From the NCBI RefSeq assembly GCF_020447305.1, contig NZ_CP095732.1:2946501-3010500 (forward strand): 64,000 nt of DNA, in the 5' to 3' direction. The translations under genes and the position numbers were made by a program. Within the stretch, counting starts at the first letter, position 1. The number at the start of each line of letters is the position of its first letter. The notes under the pieces are model-generated. The model worked only from the letters and a program-made list of their open reading frames with translations, had not been told where the DNA came from and did no database searches. This DNA is from Abyssibius alkaniclasticus (GTDB taxonomy: Bacteria; Pseudomonadota; Alphaproteobacteria; Rhodobacterales; Rhodobacteraceae). This document shows positions 1-9,324 of this stretch, piece by piece.

Positions 1-60
1 CACCATCCAACGACGATGGCGCACGCGCTTGCCTACATGGACGTCTACCTGATGCTTCAT
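1..60 (-). CDS. XRE-family helix-turn-helix regulator, N-terminal fragment
   Basis: The first 20 codons of a minus-strand gene run off the left edge of the window. The peptide begins MKHQVDVHVGKR and continues with VRHRRWMV, which matches the opening of small XRE/Cro-type HTH regulators common in Rhodobacteraceae, just before the first helix of the HTH. A good ribosome site (GGGAG, six bases upstream of the ATG) supports the start. The gene reads away from typA, so the two are not divergent: both are on the minus strand and separated by about 200 bases. Only the N-terminus is visible, so the DNA-binding helices and the regulatory target cannot be assessed. Confidence 0.75.
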   Translation of the reverse strand, partial: MKHQVDVHVGKRVRHRRWMV

Positions 61-200
61 TTTACGCTCCCAAAAAATAAATCCTCTTGCGGATATACTT
101 GCAGGAATCGTGCCAAGCCCGAATTTCGCCTGAAACGGCACAAAACCTAGGGATGTATGGAGATTAACCATTTCTACGCGTTTGCTATTTGCAAATCGCA

Positions 201-225
201 AAACGCGCTCTGGTTGAGCGCGTTT
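201..225. terminator. perfect hairpin downstream of typA
   Basis: Ten-base arms AAACGCGCTC and GAGCGCGTTT enclose a five-base loop. On the plus strand the hairpin is followed by a T-rich run; on the minus strand it is followed by TTTTGCGATTT. It sits about 40 bases after the typA stop codon, so it most likely ends typA transcription before the XRE gene. The remaining bases 61-200 hold no ORF I can support and presumably the promoter of the XRE gene. Confidence 0.6.
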
Positions 226-266
226 TTCTTGTTGCATTTTGCAAAACCTCGCCGCGAAACGCGAAG

Positions 267-2084
267 CTAATCGGCGGTTTTCGCGTTCCGCTTGCGCTCG
301 TGCGTGTCCAGAAAGCGTTTGCGCAGGCGCACATGGCGGGGTGTCACCTCGACCAGCTCGTCATTGTCGATATAGGCAATGGCTTCTTCGAGGCTGAACC
401 GGCTGGGCGTGGTCAGCACAACCGCCTCGTCCTTGCCCGAGGCGCGCATGTTGGTCAGCTTCTTGCCCTTCAGCGGGTTCACCTCAAGGTCGTTGGGGCG
501 GTTATGCTCGCCAATGATCATACCTTGATAGACCTGCTCCTGCACACCAATGAAAAAGCGGCCACGGTCTTGCAGGTTCCACAGCGCATAGGCGACGGTC
601 ACACCGTCTTCCATGGAAATCAGCACGCCCTGGCGGCGACCTTCGATCTTGCCTTTATACGGTGCCCATTCATGGAACACGCGGTTCAGAACGCCGGTGC
701 CGCGCGTATCGGTCAGAAACTCGCCATGATACCCGATCAGCCCCCGGCTGGGCACATGCGCCACAATGCGGGTTTTGCCCACGCCGCCCGGTTTCATCTC
801 GGCCAGATCGCCCTTGCGTTGTGTCAGCTTTTCGATCACCGCGCCAGTATATTCGTCATCTACGTCAATGGTAACCTCTTCCACCGGCTCGTGGCGGGTG
901 CCGTCGATATCACGAAACAGCACCTGCGGGCGCGACACCGAAAGCTCGAACCCCTCGCGGCGCATGTTTTCAATCAGCACGCCCATCTGCAATTCGCCAC
1001 GCCCCGACACGATGAAGCTTTCACCGCCCGGCGTGTCTTCGATCTTGATCGCAACATTGCCTTCGGCTTCGCGCATGAGCCGGTCGCGGATCACGCGGCT
1101 TTGCACCTTGTCACCATCGCGGCCCGCCAAGGGGCTGTCATTGATGCCGAAATTCACCGAAATGGTCGGCGGGTCGATCGGCTGGCTGGGAATGGGTTCA
1201 GTCACCGACGGGTCGCATAGCGTATCGGCAACGGTCGCCTTGGTCATGCCGGCAATGGCCACAATATCGCCCGCCACAGCCTCATCCACCGGGGTCTGGC
1301 CAAGGCCACGGAAGGCCAGAATTTTGGTGGCGCGGAAATTCTCGATCAGCTTGCCATCGCGCCCGATGGCTTTGATCATCTGACCGGGCTTCAGGCGGCC
1401 GGCTTCAACGCGGCCGGTAAGATAGCGGCCAAGGAAGTTGTCGCGCCCAAGCGTGGTGGCCAGCATCCGGAACGGGCTTTCAGTATCGGTTTGCACCGAA
1501 GGCGCTGGCACATGCTTCATGATCAGTTCGAACAGGTCGTGCAGGTTCTCGCGCTTGCCATCCAGTTCCGTATCGGCCCAGCCAGATCGGCCCGAAGCAT
1601 AGAGATGCGGAAAATCGAGCTGGTCATCATCGGCCCCCAGATTGGCGAACAAATCAAAGCATTCGTTCAGCGCACGGTCCGGCTCGGCATCCGATTTATC
1701 GACCTTGTTCAGCACCACGATCGGGCGCAGCCCCAGCGCAAGCGCCTTGGCGGTTACGAATTTGGTTTGCGGCATCGGGCCTTCGGCGGCATCCACCAGC
1801 AGCACGACCCCGTCAACCATGCTCAGGATACGCTCGACCTCGCCACCAAAATCGGCGTGGCCCGGCGTGTCAACAATGTTGATGCGCGCGCCTTCCCATT
1901 CAACGCTCGTGCATTTGGCCAGAATGGTGATGCCGCGCTCGCGCTCGATATCGTTGCTATCCATAGCCCGCTCGACCGAGGCCTGGCCCTCGCGATACAC
2001 GCCGGATTGTTTGAGCATTTCATCGACCAGCGTGGTTTTGCCGTGGTCAACATGGGCGATGATCGCAATATTGCGCAGTTCCAT
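267..2084 (-). CDS. typA: translational GTPase TypA/BipA
   Basis: A 605-residue member of the EF-G-like GTPase family that binds ribosomes and helps 50S assembly and stress adaptation in the cytoplasm. The G domain is intact: P-loop AHVDHGKTT near residues 10-18, [10 protein letters not shown] (G3) near 72-81 and NKVDKSDA (G4) near 126. EF-G-like domains and the BipA-specific C-terminal region follow, and the length is normal for the family. The start is supported by AAGGA seven bases upstream of the ATG. It is the only gene in its transcription unit: a hairpin follows it and a divergent oxidoreductase gene lies upstream. Confidence 0.97.
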   Translation of the reverse strand: MELRNIAIIAHVDHGKTTLVDEMLKQSGVYREGQASVERAMDSNDIERERGITILAKCTSVEWEGARINIVDTPGHADFGGEVERILSMVDGVVLLVDAAEGPMPQTKFVTAKALALGLRPIVVLNKVDKSDAEPDRALNECFDLFANLGADDDQLDFPHLYASGRSGWADTELDGKRENLHDLFELIMKHVPAPSVQTDTESPFRMLATTLGRDNFLGRYLTGRVEAGRLKPGQMIKAIGRDGKLIENFRATKILAFRGLGQTPVDEAVAGDIVAIAGMTKATVADTLCDPSVTEPIPSQPIDPPTISVNFGINDSPLAGRDGDKVQSRVIRDRLMREAEGNVAIKIEDTPGGESFIVSGRGELQMGVLIENMRREGFELSVSRPQVLFRDIDGTRHEPVEEVTIDVDDEYTGAVIEKLTQRKGDLAEMKPGGVGKTRIVAHVPSRGLIGYHGEFLTDTRGTGVLNRVFHEWAPYKGKIEGRRQGVLISMEDGVTVAYALWNLQDRGRFFIGVQEQVYQGMIIGEHNRPNDLEVNPLKGKKLTNMRASGKDEAVVLTTPSRFSLEEAIAYIDNDELVEVTPRHVRLRKRFLDTHERKRNAKTAD

Positions 2085-2207
2085 TGAGTTTCCTTAAGAT
2101 GGGATGGCAGCGGGGCGCCAGCCCCTTTGCGGCTGCGCATAAAGGCCCGGCCACCAAAAAGCAAGTGCTGGCTTGCCCCCGCCCGAATTGGCGTTAACCT
2201 GTGGCCC

Positions 2208-3161
2208 ATGCAAACCAGGGCACAGTTTTCAATGCAGCTTCGCGCCTTCAACTCGCCGCTTGAACGGGTTGAAGGCCCGCTTGTGCCACCCAAACAGGGC
2301 GAGGTTCTGGTCGAGATTGCCGCTGCGGGCGTGAATTTTGCCGATACGTTGCTTGTTTCCGGCAGCTACCAGCGCATTCCACCCCTGCCCTTTGCACCGG
2401 GCATGGAGTTCGCGGGCAAGGTTTTGGCGGGTGATCTGCCGGCGGGCAGCCGCGTGGCCGGGTTTTGCGGGCATGGGGCCTTTGCCAGCCACATTACCCT
2501 GCCGGCCGCGCAGTGCGTGGCCCTGCCAAATGACATGCCCGATGATATTGCCGCAAGTTTTCTTATCGCCTATGGCGCGGTCCATCTGGCGCTGGCACGC
2601 CGTGCGCTACTTGCAGCGGGCGAAACGCTGGTTGTTTTGGGCGCGAGCGGCGGGGCGGGTCTGGCGGCGGTCGATATTGGCCGCGCGCTTGGGGCAAGGG
2701 TGATTGCGGTGTCGCGCGGGGCGGCGCGGCTGGCGCGCCTTACCCGCGCCGACCATGTGATCGACAGCGATGTCCAGGACCTGCGCGGCGCCATTCTGGC
2801 ACTTGGCGGCGCAAATGTGGTGTTTGACCCGGCAGGCGGTGAAAACTTCACCCAGGCGTTGCGCGCCACCAGGCCCGAAGGGCGGCTGGTGTGCTTCGGC
2901 TTCGCCTCTGGCCATGTGCCCGAGGTCAAGCTCAACCATCTGCTGGTCAAGAATCTCGACATGATCGGTGTGAACTGGAACAGCTACCCCGATTTTGCGC
3001 CCGATGCGATGGCGGCAGGGCTGCAGGGGCTGATGGCGCTTCATGCAAACGGCAGGCTGCACCCCGCGACACCCCTTGCCCTGCCGATGGCCAATGCCGA
3101 ACGGGCGCTCGATTTGCTGCGCAACCGCCAGGCGCCGGCGCGCATCGTGCTGCGCCCCTAG
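2208..3161 (+). CDS. zinc-independent medium-chain dehydrogenase, quinone-oxidoreductase-like
   Basis: An NADPH:quinone oxidoreductase / zeta-crystallin-type member of the medium-chain dehydrogenase superfamily. The N-terminal GroES-like catalytic domain carries GVNFADTLL and PGMEFAGKV; the Rossmann domain has the glycine-rich stretch GASGGAGLAAVDIGRALGA. Cysteine ligands of zinc-dependent alcohol dehydrogenases are absent. The likely activity is NADPH-dependent reduction of quinones or enals, but the substrate cannot be read from sequence. Start choice is uncertain: the ATG at 2208 lacks a clear ribosome site, and an in-frame ATG at 2232 (MQLRAF) would match family N-termini better. It converges on the LysR gene with only one base between stop codons. 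Confidence 0.85.
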   Translation: MQTRAQFSMQLRAFNSPLERVEGPLVPPKQGEVLVEIAAAGVNFADTLLVSGSYQRIPPLPFAPGMEFAGKVLAGDLPAGSRVAGFCGHGAFASHITLPAAQCVALPNDMPDDIAASFLIAYGAVHLALARRALLAAGETLVVLGASGGAGLAAVDIGRALGARVIAVSRGAARLARLTRADHVIDSDVQDLRGAILALGGANVVFDPAGGENFTQALRATRPEGRLVCFGFASGHVPEVKLNHLLVKNLDMIGVNWNSYPDFAPDAMAAGLQGLMALHANGRLHPATPLALPMANAERALDLLRNRQAPARIVLRP

Positions 3162-3162
3162 C

Positions 3163-4035
3163 CTATTCAGCGGCCTGGGCAAGCGCCCCGCAATAGGCGG
3201 CGCGCACCATTTCGGCCAAACGTTCAGCCTGCGCGCGCGCCGCCCCCTTGCCGACATACATATTGATGTTGGTTTCGGGCAGTTGCGGCAACGCACCGCC
3301 ATGCGGCACAAGCTCGACATAGGGCGAATAGGAACCGGCCAGACAGGCATGAACCGCCAGATCGGCCGAGATACTCGCCTCGATCGTGCGGGTATTTTCG
3401 GAGTTTACCGCCATATCCCAGGGGATATTGGCCGCATCCAGCGCGTCTTGCGCGATCGAGCGGAAGCGGCACTGATGCTCGAAAGCCAGTCGCAATGGGC
3501 GTTCCTTCCAGGCCTGCCCGCCGGGGGCGCCCACCCAAACCAGCGGCACGGTCGAAAGCGGCTCGCCACCCTCGTCGCGGCCTTCTTCGGTGGTCAGGAT
3601 GATATCCAGCTCGCCGCGCGCCAGCGAATCCTTCAGCCGCGCGGTATAGCTCGATTCAAGATTGATCTTGATGCGCGGCCAGGCCAATGCGAAACGCTGC
3701 AAAATGCCGGGAATATAGGGATAGACAATGTCATGCGGCACCCCGAACATGACCTCGCCTTCAAAGGCCGCCCCGGTCAGTTGCGCAAGAATCTCGTCAT
3801 TGATGGCCAGCATCCGCCGCGCATGACCCAGCAGTTTTTCGCCCTCGCCGGTCAGGCGCACGCCGCGCCCGTCGCGCATCAGCAGGCTGATGCCGAGCGA
3901 TTCCTCGAGCCGTTTGATCTGCATCGACACGGCCGATTGCGTGAGATGCAGCAACCCGGCGGCGCGAGTCACCCCGCCGCTATCGGCCACGGTAACAAAG
4001 CTGCGCAGCGCCGTCAGGTCCAGATTCCTTAACAT
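3163..4035 (-). CDS. LysR-family transcriptional regulator
   Basis: A 290-residue LysR protein with the usual winged HTH at residues 6-64 (LTALRSFVTVADSGGVTRAA, then LTQSAVSMQIKRLEESLG) and a periplasmic-binding-protein-like effector domain from about residue 90. It is transcribed divergently from the small DUF1127 gene, the arrangement in which LysR proteins usually control themselves and the neighbour. The intergenic region is AT-rich and holds an inverted repeat. The effector cannot be predicted. Confidence 0.93.
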   Translation of the reverse strand: MLRNLDLTALRSFVTVADSGGVTRAAGLLHLTQSAVSMQIKRLEESLGISLLMRDGRGVRLTGEGEKLLGHARRMLAINDEILAQLTGAAFEGEVMFGVPHDIVYPYIPGILQRFALAWPRIKINLESSYTARLKDSLARGELDIILTTEEGRDEGGEPLSTVPLVWVGAPGGQAWKERPLRLAFEHQCRFRSIAQDALDAANIPWDMAVNSENTRTIEASISADLAVHACLAGSYSPYVELVPHGGALPQLPETNINMYVGKGAARAQAERLAEMVRAAYCGALAQAAE

Positions 4036-4066
4036 ATCAAATTCCGTGATGCTTTCAGGATCAACA

Positions 4067-4085
4067 ATTCATTTTTAATCTGAAT
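4067..4085. promoter_or_regulatory. candidate LysR operator between divergent genes
   Basis: An interrupted palindrome with arms ATTCA and TGAAT lies in the AT-rich gap between the LysR gene and the DUF1127 gene; further TGAATGA-like copies follow at 4081 and 4114. LysR sites typically are interrupted dyads of about this size. The assignment rests on position and symmetry only. Confidence 0.35.
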
Positions 4086-4153
4086 GATTCGTCGCCATAT
4101 AACAAGCATCAAGAATGAATGACCGAAGCTTTTGGGAAATGAAGGAAAATCGC

Positions 4154-4357
4154 ATGGCAAGCTCGATCCGTATGCACGAAATTGCAACCGCTCTGGCGCC
4201 GCTGGCCACATTGCCGCTGCTTGGCACGCTGATCTATTTTGCCGAGCGCGCCCGCACACGCCGCGCGCTGGCCCGCCTTGATGCCGCCGCATTGAATGAT
4301 ATCGGCATCAGCGCCCGCGCCGCCCGCCAAGAGCTGCGCAAACCCTTCTGGCGCTGA
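4154..4357 (+). CDS. DUF1127 domain small protein
   Basis: A 67-residue protein whose C-terminal half (RALARLDAAALNDIGISARA, then ending RKPFWR) is a clear DUF1127 domain, an arginine-rich helix-loop-helix found throughout alphaproteobacteria and, in some species, involved in RNA turnover and in phosphate or stress adaptation. The N-terminal half carries a hydrophobic stretch (LAPLATLPLLGTLIYF), so the protein may be membrane-attached. I chose the ATG at 4154 because AAGGA lies seven bases upstream; ATGs at 4115 and 4139 are in frame but lack such a site. It is probably controlled by the divergent LysR gene. Confidence 0.8.
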   Translation: MASSIRMHEIATALAPLATLPLLGTLIYFAERARTRRALARLDAAALNDIGISARAARQELRKPFWR

Positions 4358-4374
4358 TCGCCGAATGATGTCCG

Positions 4375-4399
4375 GTAGGGTGCGCATTCATTGCGCACC
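4375..4399 (+). repeat. REP-like element, single copy
   Basis: GTAG followed by a hairpin with arms GGTGCGCA and TGCGCACC around the five-base loop TTCAT. The same unit occurs at 19650, 28540 and 58584 on this strand and in inverted form at 19691, 28486 and 58538. Here it overlaps the 3' end of tesA and contributes its stop codon. Confidence 0.8.
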
Positions 4400-5044
4400 A
4401 TCCGAAGATACGCGCGCGATCAACTTCAGCACATAGGGGCCGATATCGGCCACGATTTTTGTCACACCTTCGGCATTCGGGTGCAACCCGTCGGGCTGCA
4501 TGAGCTGCGACAGCGCAGAGATCGACACATTGCTCCCCAGCCCCTGCAAGAAAAACGGGTGGAATTCGGCCCCGTATTGCGCCGCCAGTTCGCCATACAT
4601 GCTGTTGAAAATGCGCTGATATTCGGCCCCGAAATTCGGCGGGGCCTTCATGCCGCTCACCAGAATGGGCAGGCCGCGCGCCGAAATCCGGCTCAGAATC
4701 TCGTCCATATTGGCGCGCGCGGCATTTGCGTCGAGCCCGCGCAGCATGTCATTGGCACCAAGCTCGACGATCACCGCATCGACATCATCGCCCAGAACCC
4801 AGTCCAGCCGGGCAAGCCCGCCTGCCGTGGTATCCCCACTCACCCCGGCGTTCTGAACGATCACATCCACCCCTTGCGCATCCAGCCAGCGTTGCAGCTG
4901 CGGCACGAATCCGTCCTCCACCGGCAGGCCATAGCCCGCCGTCAGCGAGTCGCCAAAGGCGGCGATCACAATTGTGTCATCCTGCGCAAAAACCGGCCCC
5001 GACAGGCCCAGTAGCGCGGCAATCAGCATTCCGCCCTTGCGCAT
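4388..5044 (-). CDS. tesA: secreted GDSL arylesterase / TesA-like lysophospholipase
   Basis: A 218-residue SGNH hydrolase. The N-terminus MRKGGMLIAALLGLSGPVFA is a good Sec signal peptide with cleavage before QDD, so it acts in the periplasm on esters, thioesters or lysophospholipids. The four SGNH blocks are visible: GDSLTAGYG (Ser), NAGVSGDTT (Gly), GANDMLRG (Asn) and DGLHPN (Asp/His). I chose the ATG at 5044; an upstream in-frame ATG at 5098 would overlap the divergent ybbA start codon and lengthen the signal peptide abnormally. The divergent neighbours ybbA-ybbP form the classic tesA-ybbAP association. Its last codons and stop lie inside a REP-like repeat. Confidence 0.9.
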   Translation of the reverse strand: MRKGGMLIAALLGLSGPVFAQDDTIVIAAFGDSLTAGYGLPVEDGFVPQLQRWLDAQGVDVIVQNAGVSGDTTAGGLARLDWVLGDDVDAVIVELGANDMLRGLDANAARANMDEILSRISARGLPILVSGMKAPPNFGAEYQRIFNSMYGELAAQYGAEFHPFFLQGLGSNVSISALSQLMQPDGLHPNAEGVTKIVADIGPYVLKLIARVSSDGAQ

Positions 5045-5096
5045 GGCCCGTTTCAGACCATATCCAAACCTGTAGCGCCGCAATGAAAGTCTATGC

Positions 5097-5771
5097 ATGT
5101 CTGACCCTGTTTTAAGCCTAACCAATGCCCAACTCAGCCTTTCGGGCAATGCCGGGCGCATAGACATACTTAAGGGCATCGACCTTGGTGTAAAGGTGGG
5201 CGAGACGCTGGCGCTGGTTGGCCCCAGCGGTTCCGGCAAGTCTTCGCTGCTTATGCTGATGGGCGGGCTCGAGCGTGCAACCGGCGGCACGGTGCAGGCC
5301 TTGGGGCACAACCTTGGCACGATGAACGAGGATGCGCTGGCGCGGTTTCGTCGCGCGCATATGGGCATTGTTTTCCAAAGCTTCCACCTGATCCCGACGA
5401 TGACCGCGCTTGAAAACGTTGCAACCCCGCTGGAACTGGCGGGGGCGCGCGATGCGTTCGAGCGGGCCGAAGCCGCATTGGCCGATGTTGGCCTTGGCGA
5501 ACGCATCCACCATTATGCCGCGCAAATGTCAGGCGGCGAGCAGCAGCGCGTGGCTCTGGCCCGCGCCTTTGTCACCCGTCCGCAAATTCTGCTGGCCGAC
5601 GAGCCAACCGGCAACCTTGATGCCAAGAACGGCGCGGCGATCATGGACAAGCTGATGGCGCTGCGCGATGCGCATGGGGCCACGCTGGTGCTTGTCACCC
5701 ATGATGCCGCCCTGGCCGCGCGCTGCGATCGTGTCGTCAATCTGCGCGATGGCATGGTGGACGCCGCATGA
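5097..5771 (+). CDS. ybbA: ABC transporter ATP-binding protein, YbbA/LolD type
   Basis: A 224-residue ATPase of the MacB/LolD family. Walker A is GPSGSGKSS near residue 42, the signature is [14 protein letters not shown], and Walker B is [12 protein letters not shown]. The stop overlaps the start of the following permease gene by four bases, so the two proteins are translationally coupled and surely form one inner-membrane complex. The family mechanism is mechanotransmission rather than substrate transport across the inner membrane; YbbA-YbbP is linked to the TesA esterase by gene neighbourhood and is thought to feed it lipids or hydrophobic esters. Confidence 0.94.
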   Translation: MSDPVLSLTNAQLSLSGNAGRIDILKGIDLGVKVGETLALVGPSGSGKSSLLMLMGGLERATGGTVQALGHNLGTMNEDALARFRRAHMGIVFQSFHLIPTMTALENVATPLELAGARDAFERAEAALADVGLGERIHHYAAQMSGGEQQRVALARAFVTRPQILLADEPTGNLDAKNGAAIMDKLMALRDAHGATLVLVTHDAALAARCDRVVNLRDGMVDAA

Positions 5772-8287
5772 GCCTTGCTTTCCGACTGGCATGGCGCGAA
5801 ATGCGCGGCGGGCTTGCGGGCTTTCGCATCTTTCTGGTGTGTTTGGCGCTTGGCGTGGCGGCCATTGCGGCCATCGGCTCGGTGCGCATGGCGGTCGAAG
5901 CCGGGCTCAGCGCCGAATCCACAACGCTTTTGGGTGGTGATGCCGAAATGCGCTTCACCTATCGCCGCGCGAATGAGGCTGAATGGGCGTTCATGCGCGA
6001 CCGCGCCACCGCGGTCAGCGAGATATTCGACTTCCGCTCGATGGTGATCAGCCCCGATGAGGAACGCGGGCTGGTGCAGGTCAAGGCGGTGGATTCGATG
6101 TATCCGCTTTATGGCGCGGTTGGCCTGTCGCCCGACATGCCGCTTGCCGATGCTTTCGCGCTGCAAAACGGCCTGCCCGGCATGGTGGTGGACCAGGCGC
6201 TGATCGACCGTTTGGGCCTGAGAATCGGTGATCTGGTCCAGCTTGGCGCGCAAAGCTTCGAGCTGCGCGCCGCGCTGACCTTTGAACCCGATGGCGGGGC
6301 TTCGGCCTTTTCGCTGGGCCCGCGCGTTCTGGTGCATATCGACGGGCTGCAAAATTCCGGGCTGATCTCCGAAGGCACCCTGTTTGAGACCAGCTACCGC
6401 CTTGCCTTGCCGCCCGGCACCGGGCTGGCGCGGCTGGAACGAGACGCGAAAGATGCGTTTCGTGACAGCGGAATGCGCTGGCGCGACAGCCGCAACGCAA
6501 CCCCCTCGATCGCGCGTTTTGTCGACCGGATGAGCGACTTTCTGATTCTCGTCGGGCTTGCGGGCCTGGCTGTGGGCGGGGTTGGCATTGCCGCCGCCGT
6601 GCGCGCCTATCTGGAACGCAAGCGCGAGGTGATTGCCACGCTCAAAACCCTTGGGGCGGGCCGGCGGCTGGTTCTGGGCATCTATCTGGTGCAGATCGGC
6701 GCGCTGGCGCTTGTCGGCATTGCGCTGGGTCTGGTGCTGGGGGCGGTTCTGCCGCTGGTCATTGGTGCGTTCGTGGGCAATGATCTGCCGGTGCCGGTGG
6801 TCTTTGCCATCTATGCCAAGCCCCTGGCGGAAGCGGCGCTTTATGGCGCCTTGACCGCACTGATCTTCACGCTGCTGCCGCTGGGGCGCGCGGTGGATAT
6901 TCGCGCCGCCACGCTGTTTCGCGATGCGGCCCTTGGCCGGGGGGGCTGGCCGCGCTGGCCCTATTTGCTGGTGATCGGCCTGCTCACCGCCACGCTGGTT
7001 GGCGCGGCGGTTCTGCTGTCCGGCTCGCTCCGGCTGACACTTGCCACGGCGGGCGGGGTGTTTGCGGCCCTTGTGGTGCTGTCGCTCATGGCGTGGCTGA
7101 CCATGCGGCTGGCCGCCTGGGGCGCGCGACGGCGCATTTTGCGCGGCCGCCCGGCCTTTCGACTTGCGCTTGGCGCCATTGGCGGGCCGCGCGGCGATGC
7201 GAGCAGCGTGATCTTGTCGCTTGGGCTTGGCCTGTCGGTGCTGGCCGCCATTGGCCAGATCAACGCCAATATGCAGGCGACAATCCGCAATGACCTGCCC
7301 GCCGAGGCCCCGGCCTTCTTCTTTCTCGACATCCAGAAAGACCAGATCGACGCCTTTGGCGAAATTGCCGAAAGTGACCCCGGTGTCAGCCGCATATCCA
7401 GCGCCCCCATGCTGCGCGGGATCATTACCGCCATCAATGGCGTGCCCGCGCGCGAGGCCGTGGGCAACCATTGGGTTGTGTCGGGCGACCGTGGCGTGAC
7501 CTATGCCGATACTTTGCCCGAAAATTCCACCCTCACCGCCGGAGAATGGTGGGATGCCGATTATACCGGCCCGCCGCTGGTCAGCTTTTCCGCCGAGGAA
7601 GCGGGCGAAATCGGCCTTGTGGTGGGTGATCAAATTACCGTCAACATTCTGGGCCGCGATATGGTCGCCACCGTGGCCAGCCTGCGCGAGATCGACTTCG
7701 CCTCGCTTGGCATCAACTTTGTGATGGTGTTCAACTCCAGCGCGGTTTCCGGCGCGCCACACGCGTTCATTTCAACCGTTTACGCCGAGCCCGAGGCCGA
7801 AAACCGCCTGTTGCGCAACCTGACCGCGCCCTTTCCCAACGTCACCGCCATCAGCATCCGCGAAGCGATAGAGCGTGGCGCCAGGGCGCTGGAGGGCATA
7901 GCACTGGGCATAGCCGGGGGGGCGGGCATTACCCTGCTGACCGGCTTTTTCGTGCTGATCGGGGCCGCTGCGGGCGGCGAGCGCGCGCGGGTGTTTGAAG
8001 CCGCCATTCTCAAGACCCTCGGGGCAACGCGCGGGCGGATTCTGTTCAGCTTTGCACTGCGCGCAGCCTTGCTGGGGGCGGCGGCCGGGCTGGTCGCGCT
8101 GCTGTTTGGCGGGCTGGCCGGATGGGGGGTGATGAGCCTTGTCATGCATTCCGATTTCACCTTCAATTTACAGGTTTCGGTGTTCATCATCCTTGGCGGT
8201 GCGCTGGTGAACCTGGCCGCCGGGCTGCTTTTTGCCATCCGCCCGCTGGCCGTGCGCCCCGCCCAGGTGCTGCGCGCGCGCGATTAA
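5768..8287 (+). CDS. ybbP: FtsX/MacB-family ABC permease YbbP
   Basis: An 839-residue permease with an N-terminal membrane segment, a large periplasmic region (about residues 45-255), then two blocks of FtsX-type transmembrane helices: one near residues 257-400 and a second at the C-terminus (about 705-835), with an additional TM pair in the middle. This ten-helix duplicated layout is typical of YbbP. It overlaps ybbA by four bases. The cargo is probably a lipid or hydrophobic ester delivered to or extracted for the periplasmic esterase encoded divergently; this is inferred from neighbourhood. Confidence 0.92.
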   Translation: MSLAFRLAWREMRGGLAGFRIFLVCLALGVAAIAAIGSVRMAVEAGLSAESTTLLGGDAEMRFTYRRANEAEWAFMRDRATAVSEIFDFRSMVISPDEERGLVQVKAVDSMYPLYGAVGLSPDMPLADAFALQNGLPGMVVDQALIDRLGLRIGDLVQLGAQSFELRAALTFEPDGGASAFSLGPRVLVHIDGLQNSGLISEGTLFETSYRLALPPGTGLARLERDAKDAFRDSGMRWRDSRNATPSIARFVDRMSDFLILVGLAGLAVGGVGIAAAVRAYLERKREVIATLKTLGAGRRLVLGIYLVQIGALALVGIALGLVLGAVLPLVIGAFVGNDLPVPVVFAIYAKPLAEAALYGALTALIFTLLPLGRAVDIRAATLFRDAALGRGGWPRWPYLLVIGLLTATLVGAAVLLSGSLRLTLATAGGVFAALVVLSLMAWLTMRLAAWGARRRILRGRPAFRLALGAIGGPRGDASSVILSLGLGLSVLAAIGQINANMQATIRNDLPAEAPAFFFLDIQKDQIDAFGEIAESDPGVSRISSAPMLRGIITAINGVPAREAVGNHWVVSGDRGVTYADTLPENSTLTAGEWWDADYTGPPLVSFSAEEAGEIGLVVGDQITVNILGRDMVATVASLREIDFASLGINFVMVFNSSAVSGAPHAFISTVYAEPEAENRLLRNLTAPFPNVTAISIREAIERGARALEGIALGIAGGAGITLLTGFFVLIGAAAGGERARVFEAAILKTLGATRGRILFSFALRAALLGAAAGLVALLFGGLAGWGVMSLVMHSDFTFNLQVSVFIILGGALVNLAAGLLFAIRPLAVRPAQVLRARD

Positions 8288-8402
8288 TGCGCATTTTCTG
8301 CCCATGACGCTTGAAATGCAGGGCGATAAGCCCGATATTAGAGAGAATTCCGGCGTGTTTTGCACGGCGGGGCAGAAATGAATTAGATCAACGGAGATGA
8401 TC

Positions 8403-9170
8403 ATGGCCGAATATGGCAGCGTAAGGCGGGCTGGCGCAGGGGTTCGCACTGCTGAAATTGATGCGGGTCTGCGCGCCCATATGAACAGCGTCTACGGGCT
8501 GATGTCCATCGCAATGGCGGTTACGGCGCTCGTCGCCTATGTCGTCGGGCAGGATATGGCGGCTGCGTTCAACAACCAGCCCACAATGATCCTGAGCTAT
8601 GGCATGATCGAAACCATGCTGACCTCGCCGGTGCGCTATATCATCATGTTCGCGCCTCTGGCGGTGGTGATCCTGTTCAGCGCAACTATCAATCGCCTGT
8701 CCAAAACCGCAGCGCAGGGAATATTCTTCCTGTTTGCCGCGCTTATGGGCCTGTCGATCAGCTGGATCTTCATCATCTATACCGATATGTCGATCGCACA
8801 AACCTTCCTGATCACCGCGATTGCCTTTGCCGGCCTGTCGCTCTGGGGTTACACAACCAAGAAAGACATTTCGGGTTGGGGCACCTTCCTGATCATGGGC
8901 GTGATCGGGCTGATCATTGCCTCGGTCGTCAATATCTTTCTGGAAAGCTCGGCGCTGCAATTCGCGGTCTCGGCCATTGGCCTGCTGATCTTTGCGGGCC
9001 TCACCGCCTATGACACCCAGAAGATCAAGACGACCTATATCCAGATGGCCCAGGTGCCCGGCGGCCAGGAATGGCTGCAAAAAGGCGCGATCATGGGGGC
9101 TCTGAACCTGTATCTGGACTTCATCAACATGTTCATGTTCATGCTCCAGTTCATGGGCGGACGCGAATAA
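8403..9170 (+). CDS. Bax inhibitor-1-like (YccA/YbhL) membrane protein
   Basis: A 255-residue integral membrane protein with seven predicted hydrophobic helices and the BI-1 family C-terminal signature GLTAYDTQKIK, followed by LNLYLDFINMF. Family members form pH-sensitive calcium leak channels or modulate the FtsH protease in bacteria. The ATG at 8403 follows GGAGATGATC; an ATG two codons upstream is possible. It stands alone, with a promoter-sized gap of 115 bases upstream and a strong terminator downstream. Confidence 0.9.
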   Translation: MAEYGSVRRAGAGVRTAEIDAGLRAHMNSVYGLMSIAMAVTALVAYVVGQDMAAAFNNQPTMILSYGMIETMLTSPVRYIIMFAPLAVVILFSATINRLSKTAAQGIFFLFAALMGLSISWIFIIYTDMSIAQTFLITAIAFAGLSLWGYTTKKDISGWGTFLIMGVIGLIIASVVNIFLESSALQFAVSAIGLLIFAGLTAYDTQKIKTTYIQMAQVPGGQEWLQKGAIMGALNLYLDFINMFMFMLQFMGGRE

Positions 9171-9201
9171 CCAAACGCCGGGTCGATCGACCAGCAGACG
9201 G

Positions 9202-9233
9202 GCGGCCGGGGTCTCCCGGCCGCTTTTCTTTTA
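9202..9233 (+). terminator. Rho-independent terminator of the Bax-inhibitor-like gene
   Basis: Nine-base arms GCGGCCGGG and CCCGGCCGC with a four-base loop, followed by TTTTCTTTTA on the plus strand, 31 bases after the stop codon. Confidence 0.9.
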
Positions 9234-9244
9234 TGCCTTGCGCA

Positions 9245-9278
9245 TAAAAGAAAAGGCGCGGTGCAATTGCACCGCGCC
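9245..9278 (-). terminator. Rho-independent terminator of rpmG
   Basis: Ten-base arms GGCGCGGTGC and GCACCGCGCC with loop AATT; read on the minus strand it is followed by TTTTCTTTTATG. It faces the plus-strand terminator at 9202 and lies 47 bases after the rpmG stop. Confidence 0.9.
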
Positions 9279-9324
9279 CTGTCTGCTCAGCGCCGCGCAT
9301 ATCACGCGGCGTTCGATAGGCGAT

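Noticed and set aside
5045-5098. longer TesA start at 5098 with a twin-arginine-like leader
   Set aside because: It overlaps the divergent ybbA start codon, and the ATG at 5044 gives a textbook Sec signal peptide.
5513-7762. 749-codon minus-strand open frame across ybbA/ybbP
   Set aside because: Composition is that of a GC-rich shadow frame (Gln/His/Arg/Ala-rich, no domains) antisense to two clearly real transporter genes.
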